Shown one piece after another: positions 36,801 to 47,421 of a DNA stretch of 64,000 nt. The notes under the pieces were generated by a model. It searched no databases. It was not told the DNA's origin and was given only the letters and a program-made list of their open reading frames with translations. The number at the start of each line of letters is the position of its first letter. Within the stretch, counting starts at the first letter, position 1. Source of the DNA: Takakia lepidozioides (lineage: Eukaryota > Streptophyta > Takakiopsida > Takakiales > Takakiaceae); the NCBI GenBank assembly GCA_030704615.1, contig CM060732.1:30671053-30735052 (forward strand), written 5' to 3'. A program made the translations under genes and the position numbers.

Positions 36801-37014
36801 GACAAATGCAATATCTATGCTCAAATATGCTGAAGAGAATGTCAACGCCTAACTGAATACAAACAAGAGATCAGACTAGAGGTACAAGACTAGACAATAA
36901 GTCAAGGTCGGCGTGACCAAGTGCATGATAGATAAACAAGAATCAAGATGATATTTATAACAATGGACAAGAGTATAAGATACTGGAACTCGACTTGAGA
37001 TGAAGGTATTCAAG

Positions 37015-38596
37015 TGGGATTTGTGGGCACCCTTCTATCAGGCACTGCCATATCTTTGTTTGCACCGCTATTAGAAAAAAATTCGCATTTACTATACAAT
37101 TTTGAAACGTTCATGAGACTTGCAGAGACAAAGATGCGAAATCTTCGACAAGGAGCACGTCGTGCTTCCGTTTATGCTACCGAATTTTGACAACTTGCGT
37201 GCCACCTCGACTGGAATGAGAAGAGCCTCATTAGTCAGTTTCGATGTGGGCTAAAAGAGGATGTAAAAGATTTGTTGCTGACAATATCAAACGTGAGTAC
37301 ACTGAGTGAATTCAACACCCAAGTCATTGCATGCGATAATCGTTTGTTCGAAAGACGTCAAGAGAAGCGGTCTGGATAGTCAACGACCCATCATGCTGTT
37401 GCTACTACGGCACCACACACAACGATCCATCAGTCATCCGGTAGTGATCCTATGCAGATTGATGCTGTCCGATTCAAGCCATTGACGCCACAAGAAAAAC
37501 AAAGACGGCGCTCGAATGGATTATGCATCTATTGCGGAGAAGAAGATCACATAGCATTAAACTGCCCCAACAAGAGAAGATTAAAAGCTAGGGGTGCAAC
37601 TCAAGTGTTCGATACGAGGAGGTCGAAAAACAAAGTTGTTCAGTCACGGTAGGAACCATGCGGCTGGATACCACAAATTCCTCATCAAAAAAAGGTCTTT
37701 TCCTATCTCCAAACCCTGCACCTTGCTTCACAGTTCCGGTAAAAATCAGAGTGCAAAATCGAGATATCTCTGTAGAAGCACTTTTGGACTCGGGGGCTTC
37801 AGCATGTTTTATTGACAAAAACTTTGCGAAACAACACAATTTAACGTTCATAAAGAAGAAACTTTCGGCCCCCTTTGAAGTCATCGATGGACGATCGTTA
37901 GCATCAGGAAATGTTGACCATGAAACTCGACCACTTGAAATGAAGCTTAAAGATCAAGCATCACATATTGTTTTCAACGTCACCCAGTCTCCAACAAATC
38001 CTGTGATCCTTGGACTTCCCTGGTTCGTACTTCACAATCCTGACATCGACTGGCGATCGCGAAAAATTTCTGCAAGACAAAAATGTAGAAAAATGTATTC
38101 AACAAATGTTCCTTGGAGCTAAAGCTTTCATGAGAGCTACCAAAAAGGATGCGGCATTTGCACTTTATCCGACTCTGATCAAGACCACAACAGACAAAGG
38201 TACTTCAACATTACCCACTTAATATCAAGATTTCAAAGATGTCTTCGAGAAGAAAATGACAGACATATTGTCAGAACATCAACCTTATGATTGTGCAATT
38301 GAGTTATAAGAAGGAGCCGAACCACCATTCGGCCCAATCTATAACTTATCCCAGACGGAGTTGGCTGCATTACGTGAATACATTGATGAAAATTTGTCGA
38401 AGAACTTCATCCGACATTCAAAATCACCTGCGGGGGCGCCTATCTTGTTTGTGAAAAAGAATGAGGGATCATTACGCATATGTGTAGACTATCGCGGTCT
38501 TAACAAAGTCACAATTAATAATCGTTATCCGTTGCCGCTGATTTCTGGGCTTCTCGACCTGCTGGGACGAACGGAGATTTTCACCAAAATTAGAGA
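37015..38596 (+). mobile_element. Ty3/gypsy gag-protease-RT remnant
   Basis: Plus strand in decayed frames: gag core GFVGTLLSGTAISLFAPLLE (37018 on), zinc knuckle CIYCGEEDHIALNC (about 37524-37565), aspartic protease core LLDSGASACFID (about 37780-37815), and reverse transcriptase start [15 protein letters not shown] then [19 protein letters not shown] (38407-38540). In-frame stops occur (for example at about 37187, 37378 and 38219). It stops abruptly at about 38596, before the catalytic YxDD. Confidence 0.9.
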
Positions 38597-39636
38597 AAAA
38601 GTAACAGCGGGCCGGCGGGAGGACGGAGCTCCGCTCTCCCGCTCAACTCTTAGCTAACTTTTCTGCTAAACTGTCTCTCTAGGGTTGTGCTATTTTATTT
38701 CCTCTTTCTCGTGTATTTTCTCACCATTTTTAGCGATGCCCCTTATGTAATACCCGCTAGCGTGTGTAGCTATGACCGCCGCCATAGCCCGACTCGATGC
38801 TTCCTTTGATGCAGCGCTAGATAGTTGTGTGCTCAACCCCTTCTCATTCCTTTACGCTGACCATCACCTCTCCTGGGCGCTTCTTTCAAGCCATTACTTT
38901 CAGGTTTTTAGGACGATTTGATTGTACCAGCTCTTTTTGGAAATTATCTTGAGCCATTGCTGCTTGCTTGCTCATATGCAACTTCACTCACGAACAAAGT
39001 ACTATCAGGCTTCCCTACATCGTGGTGGCGAAGTACTAGGCCCGACGACCTTGGTCTGCTTCGGTGATTTTGGTATTTTTCCAGTTTAATCCGAACAAAA
39101 ATCTCTTCTGCTACAGCTCCCTAACTTTTGCGCTCCTGCATATGGCGTTCTTGATGAGTTTTTGGAGAGCAAGGATGTGGGCGTCTGGCATGACACAAAA
39201 TTACATTGTTGTCTTTCTATGCATTGTTTTCTGGCTGACTTCCACACTTCGTGGTTGTCTTGTCAACTCCCTTGAGACAAAGTGTTTGCGGGCCTACACT
39301 GCTGATGGATGACACTCAGAAATGGACCCCAACATTCACAGTTGGAAGCTCTACCACCTGCCCCCTTTTTATCAGGCAAGGAGCTACGACGCGACAGATA
39401 TACTCGCGCAAGCATACCATTCACATCGCTATGTGCTCACTATTTTGTGCCTGACACCCTTTTTTTACGAGTCAGTGAAGCTTCCTACGAAGCACTATGT
39501 GGCTTCTTGCACCAGACAGTATGAATGCACTCTCGTCAACACTGTGCCAGCGTTTGTATCTACCTACCACGATCTCAAGCACGAGGTACTTCTTTCTCAA
39601 CCCCTGCTTCCACAGCAGAAGCGGCAGACCAAGCTG
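38597..39636. other. Unassigned coding-like debris
   Basis: About 1 kb between the Gypsy remnant and the PPR fragment. The plus strand can be read as interrupted peptide (for example LDEFLESKDVGVWHDTK at about 39145 and PAPFLSGKELRRDRYTRA at about 39360), suggesting an old coding element, but no family is recognisable. Confidence 0.3.
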
Positions 39637-39761
39637 AATGGCCATGTCAAAGCTGGAGTTATCACAGATGTCCTGGAAACCTATGATCAAATGATGGTGG
39701 AAGGATTGAAGCCCAACCACATCGCATGTGTATGCATTTGCAATGCTTGTGCAAGCCTGAC
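39637..39761 (+). pseudogene. PPR pseudogene, part 1 (before chromovirus)
   Basis: Reads NGHVKAGVITDVLETYDQMM then EGLKPNHIACVCICNACASL, a pentatricopeptide motif of the plant PLS type (RNA-binding helical repeats used in organelle RNA processing). It is cut at CTGAC by the chromovirus and resumes in frame at 46738. Sequence before 39637 in the same frame is not PPR-like. Confidence 0.85.
39757..39761 (+). repeat. Target-site duplication, left (CTGAC)
   Basis: CTGAC directly before the 5' LTR; the same five bases at 46733-46737 follow the 3' LTR. Confidence 0.97.
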
Positions 39762-40485
39762 TGTCGCGGCCCTTTGCCTTGAGGGCAGGGGGTCGGGACA
39801 CATGAGGGGCTGCCCCTGTGGTGGGGGCAGCGGCGGCGATAGGTATGGGGGGCTGAAGCACCCTTGAGTGCCCAAGGCACTCAAGGAGGCGGAGGCGCTC
39901 ACTAGGTGGAGCCCCGCACACCGGGTTGCGGTGGAGGTGGCTCCACAAGGGGTGGTGGTAGCTTAGTGGGACTTAGTGGGGGTGGCATAGGACTCACCAT
40001 GGGGTGGAGACCTCGAGGTGGGAGTCGTGGGGAGTCTTGGGACTCATCACGGTCCATTGGGGCCGCGGTGAGTGGGCCAAGACTCACCGCGACTCACCAC
40101 CGGGAGTCGAGGGTTTTCGTGGTGGTTCGCCATAAAATGGCATGGCTGGTTATGAAACCCCCGCGGACAGCTACAGAAGTATATATAGGGAGTAGTAACC
40201 CCGAGAACGGTGCAAGCCCGTTGGTGACCAAAAACTAGTGAGTAAGCGAGCGAGCCGGAAAGCGACCAAAGAGTGGGGAGCTGTTCCGGACTGCCATCTA
40301 CCAAAGGGAATTCTCCTAGTCCCAAATAGGTGGAGGGTTTAGAGGGAAGCGGAAGGGGACCGTTATGTCCCGGTGAGCAGCCGAAACTCCAAGTTGGCCC
40401 GGCGGCCAGGTTGGGAGTCAGGCGCGCGCATCAAAGCGAGTAACTATGACTTGAAGGGGAGTTTACCGAATCGAGGTGTGCGACA
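39762..40485 (+). repeat. 5' LTR of chromovirus (724 bp)
   Basis: Starts TGTCGCGGCC and ends GTGTGCGACA, so the ends are the inverted repeat TGTCGC/GCGACA. Differs from the 3' LTR by one extra G in the run at about 40029-40032. Confidence 0.98.
40180..40187 (+). promoter_or_regulatory. TATA box in 5' LTR
   Basis: TATATATA, the only such motif in the LTR, 418 bp from its start. Transcription (start of R) would be expected about 25-35 bp downstream, near 40210-40220. Confidence 0.7.
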
Positions 40486-40487
40486 CT

Positions 40488-40499
40488 TGGTATCAGAGC
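40488..40499 (+). other. Primer binding site, tRNA-iMet type
   Basis: TGGTATCAGAGC, the classic complement to the 3' end of plant initiator methionine tRNA, two bases after the 5' LTR. Confidence 0.95.
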
Positions 40500-40540
40500 T
40501 TAGAGTTCAGTACGCGATCGTCCTTGGGATTGGCCTCATC

Positions 40541-43500
40541 ATGGGGTCGGGCAAGCCGAAGCGAAAGCGGAACGGCCCAAAAGATGATGACCCCGGTGAG
40601 CCCGATGGGGGCGACGTGTCACCGAGGCGGCCGTTTGAGGAAGCGATTAATGTTTCCGAAAACGAGGCCGCTCAGGAGCGGGAGGAATCCGAGGAGTCGG
40701 AGCCCGAGGAATCTTTGAGAGCTCCGACAAACCAAGAGATGCCTCCCATGCCGGCAGCCTTTTGGGAAGGGTTGTTGGCGCAGTTTGGCGGGACGTTGAA
40801 AGACGTGTTGAAGGCGGCTAATGCCACTTCCACCAAGGCAAAGTTTAAGGTGAAGCCTAAGGAACCCGGCACCTTCGAGGGCGTTCGAAACCGGAAGGCA
40901 CTCAACACCTGGCTCCTGGAGCTAGAGCAGTACTTCCGGGCGGCCAAGTTGAGTGACGAGGATCGGGTGGAAGTGGCTCCTACCTATTTGAGGGGCTATG
41001 CTCAACAATGGTGGCAGAAACGCCTTCACGACCGAGGCCCAAGCCCGGAAACCTTGAACTGGAGTGAGTTCAAGGAATTGATGAAGAGACAGTTTGTGCC
41101 CCTCAACGCATCCTGGCTTGCCCGGGACAAGATGAGGAATTTGAAGCAAACAGATGACATTCGGGGGTATGTCCAGGCTTTCAATGTGCTGTTGCTCGAA
41201 GTCGCGGACATGGCAGAACCAGAAATGGTCTTCAACTTTGTGGCGGGACTGGCCCCATGGGCTAGGCGGAAGTTGGAGGAGAAGCCACCCAAGACTTTGA
41301 ACGAGGCAATTGAGAGAGCTGAATGTTTCTCGGATGTCCCTAGGGGTGAGAGACAAGGCCGTACGGAGCTGAACCACAAGAAGACCCGGCAGGAAGGTGA
41401 CTCCTCCCGACCGGAAAAGAAGTGGGATAGGCCACGCGGCGAAAATGGCACGTGGAAATCGAAGGGAGGTCCCTCACACGTCAAGGCGGCACCCGGTGCT
41501 TCGAAAGGAAAAGCGGGTGGAGCGACTTATGGCGGACAGAAGGCGACCTTTGATGGAGTGTGTTTCAATTGCGGGGAGCCCGGGCACATGGCCAAGAAGT
41601 GCACGAAGCCCCGGCAATTGAACATGACTCGGGCGACCACGGAGCTGTCGGAAGATACCATCAGTCGCTTGGTGGAAGCGGTGGTCGCCAGGACTTGCAA
41701 GGTAGGCAAATTTTCTTGTGAGTTGTATCAGGAAACTGGCGCCTTACGAAAAGGGAGTCAGTTATTGTTCGTGGATGGGATAATATCCGGAACTAATGTG
41801 TCGTTGTTGGTGGACACAGGAGCGTCGCACTCCTTCATGACGCCGGCGGCGGCGCGAAAGTTGGGACTCCCGACAAGTGACGTGGGGGCCTCTATTGAGG
41901 TGCGCTCTGCCAAAGGAGAACCTCAGTTGGCGACAAGGTTGGCGTTTGATGTTCCTCTTCAACTGGGGAGTTGGGAGGGACGTGAGAACTTCACTATCTG
42001 CGAGATCGATGGAGTGGATCTCATTTTGGGAATGACCTTTTTGAGCAAATCCGGAGCGGTCATAGATGGCCGCAAGAGAGTAGTCACGCTGCCATGTGGG
42101 AATGGTGGCGAGGTTTTACGAGTGTCGGAAACGCCCAAATCCGTGGGAGGGCGAATAAACCTTCTATCAGCAAAGGAGTGGGCCGTGGAGGAGACACACG
42201 AGTCCCAGTTTTTGCTTTACATTAGAGAAGTGAAAGGAGAAGGCGATGGGGAGCCGAGCCCAGATTGGATCAAGGGGATTTTGGAGAAATACCAGGATGT
42301 GATGCCGGAGGATTTACCAAGCGGCTTGCCACCGCGAAGAGGAGTTGACCACAAAATTGAGGTGATACCGGGATCGGAACCGCCTGCCAAGGCGCCCTAC
42401 CGGTTGAGCCACAAAGAGTTGGTCGAGCTGAAGACTCAGCTCAAAGATCTAATGTCAAAGGGGTACATCCGGCCGAGTAAGTCACCTTACGGAGCCCCGG
42501 TGCTATTTGCAGACAAGAAGGATGGGACGCTGCGGATGTGTGTCGATTACAGGGCTCTGAATAAGGTGACTATCAAAAACCGGTACCCTTTGCCAAGGAT
42601 CGACGACCTCTTCGATCGGTTGGCAGGAGCGAAGTATTTCAGCCGGATCGACTTGCGCTCCGGCTATCACCAAATTCGGGTGGCGGAAGGAGATGAGGAG
42701 AAGACCGCGTGCAGGACAAGGTATGGTTCATATGAGTTCTTGGTGATGCCTTTTGGGCTCACCAATGCACCAGCGACATTTAGCACGCTGATGAACAGCC
42801 TTTTCCAGGAGTGGTTGGATGACTTTGTGATCGTGTACATCGACGACATCTTGGTGTACTCGAAAACAAAGGAGGAGCACCTGGAGCACCTCAAAAGGGT
42901 GTTCCAAAAATTGCGAGAAGGGAAGCTGTATGCCAAAGCTTCAAAGTGCGAATTCGGGGTCACAAAAGTGGAGTTCTTGGGGCACGTGATTACACAGGAT
43001 GGGATCAAAATGGATGACAGAAAGGTGAGGGCGATCTTGGACTGGGAGCCTCCGACTTCGGTCCCGGGAGTGCGATCCTTCCTAGGACTCGCCTCCTATT
43101 ACCGGAAGTATGTGAGAAATTTCGCCAAGATCGCGGGGCCGCTGTCGGACCTTCTGTGTAAATCCAAAGTCTGGGTATGGAACACATTTTGTGGCCAAGC
43201 TTTTGCTGAATTGAAGCAGCGGATGACGGAAGCTCCAGTCTTAAAAATCCCGGAGTTCGATCGTCCGTTTGAGATTCATACAGATGCATCGGACTTCGCA
43301 ATTGGGGGTCTACTTATGCAAGATGGACGTCCAGTGGCTTACGAAAGTAAGAAACTGAATGAAGTGGAGCGACGGTGGCCGACGCACGAAAAAGAGATGA
43401 AGGCGGTGGTACATTGCCTTGAACTCTGGCGCCACTATGTTGGTTCCAACCCAGTGAAGGTGTTCACGGACAATGTCACGGTGAAGTATTTTGCCACGCA

Positions 43501-45103
43501 GCCCAAGTTGTCCCCAAAACAACTTAGGTGGCAAGATACTTTGGCAGTGTTCGACGTGGATATCCAGTACAAACCGGGACGGGACAATGTGGTGGCCGAT
43601 GCTTTAAGTAGAAAGCAGCAGCTCTTGTTGGTGTACAAGGGCGAGACGGCGCTCCAAAGGAAGATCCGGAAGGCTTGCCGGAAGGATGAGCTGGCAAAGT
43701 GCGTGATGCAGAACTTGAGAATGGGGGTTAAATCGCAGTTCCACTTGCAAAACGGACTGCTCCGGTATAAGCAAAAACGTCTCTATGTGCCAAAGGGAGG
43801 GATCAGGGATAGTCTCTTGAGAGAATGCCATGATAGCCCGCTTGCGGGCCACGGTGGAGCCAAGCGCACTGCGGCACTCTTGAAGAAAGAGTATTTCTGG
43901 CCCAAACTGAGGGAGGAGGCAGAGGAGTATGTAAAGACATGCACCACATGCCAACAAAACCGGAGCGAGTATAAAAAGCAAGCGGGGCTGTTACAACCCT
44001 TGCCGATTCCAGAGGGGACTTGGGAAAGCGTCTCGATGGATTTCATGACTGCTATGCCGCTGTCAAAAGGATTCGATGCAATCATGGTGGTGGTAGATAG
44101 GTTCAGTAAAATGGCCCATTTCATCCCCACCAAGGAGACGGCTACTGCGCAGGAGACAGGGCGACTTTACTTCGCCCACGTCTTAAAGCATCATGGAGTC
44201 CCGAAGGATATTGTCTCGGACCGCGACCCAAAGTTTACGAGTAAATTCTGGAGAGCACTTTGGAAGAAGATGGGGACGAGGCTGAAGATGAGCACCGCCT
44301 TCCGACCTACGACGGACGGCCAAACGGAAAGAGTGAATTCCGTAGTGAAGCAATTCTTGCGGAATTACGTGTCGGCAGACCAATCAGACTGGATGGAACA
44401 CTTAGACGCGGCAGAGTTCTGTTATAATAACACAGAACACTCCGCGACGGGAGTTTCCCCTTTTGTGTTGGTCTATGGAAAAGCACCTCTGGTGCCGACA
44501 AGTTGGGCCGCCCAGGACGTTGAGGAACCGGCAGTAGCGGCGGTACTGGAAGAACGCGAGCGTTTGTTGAAGCTCGCAAAGTACAACATTGCCAAAGCTA
44601 GGAAACGGTATGAAAGGCAGGCGAATCGGAAGCGGAGGGAAGTGAAGTTTGAGGCAGGCACAGAGGTCTGGTTGAACATCAAGAATTTTCGACTACCTCC
44701 GGAAATGAGTCCGAAGTTCGTACCTCCGTATGCGGGTCCCTTTCGCATTCGGAGGGTTATGAATGAGGATGTGTATGAATTGGAGCTGCCAGCAAACAGC
44801 AAGGTGCACCCAGTATTCCATGTCTCCCTTTTGAAGCCTTACTTCAAAGATGAAGCACGTCCGAATCGGCAGCAAGTGTTGCGTCCGCCACCTATGCTGT
44901 TGGATCATGAAAATGAACCCGAGTACGAGGTGGAGGCAATACTTAAGTCGAGGAGGTTCAAGAACCGAGAAACGGAGTATCTCGTCAAATGGAAGGGCTA
45001 TCATCTTGTGGAGGCATCTTGGGTGCGTGCCTCAGAAATGGGAAACGCATCCGAGGCAGTTGCAGCGTTCGAAGGGCGACCTCAAAAGCGGAAGAAGCGT
45101 TGA
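40541..45103 (+). CDS. Chromovirus Gag-Pol polyprotein
   Basis: One 1520-codon frame encoding all functions of the retrotransposon. Order: basic/acidic N-terminus; retrotransposon gag core (about 40870-41330, with WWQKR and LMKRQF blocks); CCHC zinc knuckle [14 protein letters not shown] (41561-41602); aspartic protease DTGAS (41813-41827); reverse transcriptase with YIDDILVYS (42836-42862); RNase H beginning [11 protein letters not shown] (about 43278); integrase HHCC zinc domain (about 43829-43950) and DDE core with Asp at about 44096 and 44218 and Glu in GQTERVN (about 44318-44338); C-terminal chromodomain with YLVKWKGY (about 44920-45070). The frame stays open upstream to 40373 inside the LTR, but that ATG precedes the PBS; 40541 is the first ATG after it. 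Gag and Pol are in a single frame without a frameshift. Confidence 0.97.
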   Translation: MGSGKPKRKRNGPKDDDPGEPDGGDVSPRRPFEEAINVSENEAAQEREESEESEPEESLRAPTNQEMPPMPAAFWEGLLAQFGGTLKDVLKAANATSTKAKFKVKPKEPGTFEGVRNRKALNTWLLELEQYFRAAKLSDEDRVEVAPTYLRGYAQQWWQKRLHDRGPSPETLNWSEFKELMKRQFVPLNASWLARDKMRNLKQTDDIRGYVQAFNVLLLEVADMAEPEMVFNFVAGLAPWARRKLEEKPPKTLNEAIERAECFSDVPRGERQGRTELNHKKTRQEGDSSRPEKKWDRPRGENGTWKSKGGPSHVKAAPGASKGKAGGATYGGQKATFDGVCFNCGEPGHMAKKCTKPRQLNMTRATTELSEDTISRLVEAVVARTCKVGKFSCELYQETGALRKGSQLLFVDGIISGTNVSLLVDTGASHSFMTPAAARKLGLPTSDVGASIEVRSAKGEPQLATRLAFDVPLQLGSWEGRENFTICEIDGVDLILGMTFLSKSGAVIDGRKRVVTLPCGNGGEVLRVSETPKSVGGRINLLSAKEWAVEETHESQFLLYIREVKGEGDGEPSPDWIKGILEKYQDVMPEDLPSGLPPRRGVDHKIEVIPGSEPPAKAPYRLSHKELVELKTQLKDLMSKGYIRPSKSPYGAPVLFADKKDGTLRMCVDYRALNKVTIKNRYPLPRIDDLFDRLAGAKYFSRIDLRSGYHQIRVAEGDEEKTACRTRYGSYEFLVMPFGLTNAPATFSTLMNSLFQEWLDDFVIVYIDDILVYSKTKEEHLEHLKRVFQKLREGKLYAKASKCEFGVTKVEFLGHVITQDGIKMDDRKVRAILDWEPPTSVPGVRSFLGLASYYRKYVRNFAKIAGPLSDLLCKSKVWVWNTFCGQAFAELKQRMTEAPVLKIPEFDRPFEIHTDASDFAIGGLLMQDGRPVAYESKKLNEVERRWPTHEKEMKAVVHCLELWRHYVGSNPVKVFTDNVTVKYFATQPKLSPKQLRWQDTLAVFDVDIQYKPGRDNVVADALSRKQQLLLVYKGETALQRKIRKACRKDELAKCVMQNLRMGVKSQFHLQNGLLRYKQKRLYVPKGGIRDSLLRECHDSPLAGHGGAKRTAALLKKEYFWPKLREEAEEYVKTCTTCQQNRSEYKKQAGLLQPLPIPEGTWESVSMDFMTAMPLSKGFDAIMVVVDRFSKMAHFIPTKETATAQETGRLYFAHVLKHHGVPKDIVSDRDPKFTSKFWRALWKKMGTRLKMSTAFRPTTDGQTERVNSVVKQFLRNYVSADQSDWMEHLDAAEFCYNNTEHSATGVSPFVLVYGKAPLVPTSWAAQDVEEPAVAAVLEERERLLKLAKYNIAKARKRYERQANRKRREVKFEAGTEVWLNIKNFRLPPEMSPKFVPPYAGPFRIRRVMNEDVYELELPANSKVHPVFHVSLLKPYFKDEARPNRQQVLRPPPMLLDHENEPEYEVEAILKSRRFKNRETEYLVKWKGYHLVEASWVRASEMGNASEAVAAFEGRPQKRKKR

Positions 45104-46009
45104 TGGGGACATCAACCTTGGAGCGTGGGGGAGGAAATGCATGCTTAGCCCGGTTTAGCTAGCTCAGGAATCCGATTGCAAAAACTTGTATTGTACAAAA
45201 ATTTGTGATAAAGGAAATGGGTTCCAAATATTGTGCGTCCTATTGTGTTTGGAATGGTGATGCATGGTGTGGTTGGCTGGTGTGTAGAATGCATGCTAGC
45301 TTACAAAAGTGGGAGAGGTAAATTGGGTTAATCGTGTGTTTGCGCAGTGCCGAAATCGGGTGACTCCCATCCAAGGGGCAAGGAAACTTGCGCCTTATTT
45401 GGGAGTTCAAGTGCTAGTGCGCACCTGGCGCGTGCGCGTACTATAACTGCGCTACCGAGGGGGTTGCCTTGTAGTGCGGGCTAACGCGGAAGCTACGTGC
45501 TTCCGTTCACGTACTATAATCGTGTAGCCTCGGGACGAAGTCGTAGTGCGGCTTCGGCGTGTTCCCGTACCTCAGGCCAGCATTCCAAGGCGGACCCAAT
45601 TGTAGTGATTGGGGCGCACGGTTGGTTCAAGGTTATCTTCCTAGTCAAAGAGGGTTTCAGGTGAACCCTTGCTCAAGGTGATGCCAAAAGCGGCATCATG
45701 AGCGATCGCAAGCAATGTTGTTGCAGTAAGGCGATTCGATCCTCGGGGAGGATCGTTCCTTGGCCTTGAAGTAGGCCAAGAAGAGTGCACTGGGAGGAGC
45801 TGGAGAGGCTCCACCCTTGGCCGGGACTTGGAGGAAGTCGGCCGAACTAGCTAGTGGAGAGTGGAGTCAAGTGTGGGGTTTGGTTCTTTGCCATGGGACG
45901 CCATGGTACGGAAACAAACTCCTTGATGTGGGACGCCACAACTTGGATGTTCGTTTCTACAAAATGGACAAGTCGATGAGGACATCGACTCCCTGTTGGT
46001 AGGGGTGTG
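45104..46009 (+). other. Non-coding 3' internal region of chromovirus
   Basis: 906 bp between the Pol stop and the 3' LTR, no reading frame of note. Around 45425-45570 a degenerate direct repeat recurs (CGTACTATAA, then GTAGTGCGG) with GC-rich surroundings. A G-rich purine stretch, GGTAGGGGTG, abuts the 3' LTR and is the likely polypurine tract. Confidence 0.7.
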
Positions 46010-46732
46010 TGTCGCGGCCCTTTGCCTTGAGGGCAGGGGGTCGGGACACATGAGGGGCTGCCCCTGTGGTGGGGGCAGCGGCGGCGATAGGTATGGGGGG
46101 CTGAAGCACCCTTGAGTGCCCAAGGCACTCAAGGAGGCGGAGGCGCTCACTAGGTGGAGCCCCGCACACCGGGTTGCGGTGGAGGTGGCTCCACAAGGGG
46201 TGGTGGTAGCTTAGTGGGACTTAGTGGGGGTGGCATAGGACTCACCATGGGGTGGAGACCTCGAGGTGGGAGTCGTGGGAGTCTTGGGACTCATCACGGT
46301 CCATTGGGGCCGCGGTGAGTGGGCCAAGACTCACCGCGACTCACCACCGGGAGTCGAGGGTTTTCGTGGTGGTTCGCCATAAAATGGCATGGCTGGTTAT
46401 GAAACCCCCGCGGACAGCTACAGAAGTATATATAGGGAGTAGTAACCCCGAGAACGGTGCAAGCCCGTTGGTGACCAAAAACTAGTGAGTAAGCGAGCGA
46501 GCCGGAAAGCGACCAAAGAGTGGGGAGCTGTTCCGGACTGCCATCTACCAAAGGGAATTCTCCTAGTCCCAAATAGGTGGAGGGTTTAGAGGGAAGCGGA
46601 AGGGGACCGTTATGTCCCGGTGAGCAGCCGAAACTCCAAGTTGGCCCGGCGGCCAGGTTGGGAGTCAGGCGCGCGCATCAAAGCGAGTAACTATGACTTG
46701 AAGGGGAGTTTACCGAATCGAGGTGTGCGACA
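46010..46732 (+). repeat. 3' LTR of chromovirus (723 bp)
   Basis: Same sequence as 39762-40485 except for one missing G. Its TATA box is at 46427-46434. Confidence 0.98.
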
Positions 46733-46737
46733 CTGAC
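46733..46737 (+). repeat. Target-site duplication, right (CTGAC)
   Basis: Matches 39757-39761 exactly. Confidence 0.97.
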
Positions 46738-47218
46738 AGCCCTGGTAAAGCGCAAGGTTGTTCATGTTGACATCATCAAAGCTGGAGCTGTACCGAATGT
46801 CATTCCGAACACTGCCCAGGCAGTTTTGAAAAAGGGCAAAGAGGTCCATGGCGACAACGTCACAGCTGGAATTGTACCGACTGTTATTATGAACTATACC
46901 CTAGTGGTCACGTATGCAAATTGTGGGCGCATCGAGGAGGCACAGGGAGTGTTGGACACTACGGCTGAACGGGATGTCGTGTCTTGGAATATGACCCTTA
47001 CAAGGTATGCGCAACAGGGACGTGATATGGAGTCTTTGGAGACCTATGATCAAATGTTGGGGGAAGGGGTGAAACCCGACCACAACACATTTATGTGCAT
47101 TTACAGTGCGTGTGCAAGCATGGCAGCTCTAGAAAATGGTATAGAGTTCCATGACGACATTATCAGAGCTAGAATTGTACCAAAGGTCACTCTAAACAGT
47201 ACCCTCATGGACATGTAG
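46738..47218 (+). pseudogene. PPR pseudogene, part 2 (after chromovirus)
   Basis: Continues the frame of 39637-39761: ALVKRKVVHVDIIKAGAVPN, KKGKEVHGDNVTAGIVPTV, ERDVVSWNMTLTRYAQQG, ETYDQMLGEGVKPDHNTFM and ALENGIEFHDDIIRARIVP. These are consecutive P, L and S type PPR motifs. It ends STLMDM followed by TAG at 47216-47218 where intact genes read MDMY. The cognate gene class acts in chloroplast or mitochondrial RNA processing; the specific target is unknown. The retrotransposon insertion and the stop make this a pseudogene. Confidence 0.88.
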
Positions 47219-47421
47219 GTGCATTGATGATGAAAAGGGAGTGTTCAACAGACTGGAGACTGCCCCTGCAGATATGTATGCCAAATGTAAGAGCATGAAG
47301 GATGCATGTCAAGCTACAGCTGCCAACAGTGTCACCCCGACGTTGCGGCAACGGGCAACACTCTCTGCCTCCACATATACAACTGAACCCATCTGCACCA
47401 CTCTGTGGACTAACCTGTATC
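47219..47421 (+). pseudogene. PPR pseudogene, degenerate part 3
   Basis: After a frame change reads LETAPADMYAKCKSMKDACQ, a PPR motif (ADMYAKCGS... in intact genes). It then loses similarity before the CACTA-type element at 47422. Confidence 0.7.

Larger units (their letters stand above)
39762..46732 (+). mobile_element. Complete Ty3/gypsy chromovirus
   Basis: 6971-bp LTR retrotransposon: 5' LTR 39762-40485, PBS 40488-40499, gag-pol 40541-45103, a 906-bp non-coding stretch, 3' LTR 46010-46732, and CTGAC target duplications on both sides. Protease-RT-RNase H-integrase order and an integrase-linked chromodomain place it among chromoviruses. The LTRs differ by one base and the reading frame is intact, so insertion is recent and the element may be competent. 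It lies within a PPR-derived reading frame. No envelope-like frame is present. Confidence 0.98.

Noticed and set aside
40373-40540. Gag-Pol start at the ATG inside the 5' LTR
   Set aside because: It lies before the primer binding site in the U5 end of the LTR; the first ATG after the PBS is 40541 and gives a normal gag N-terminus.
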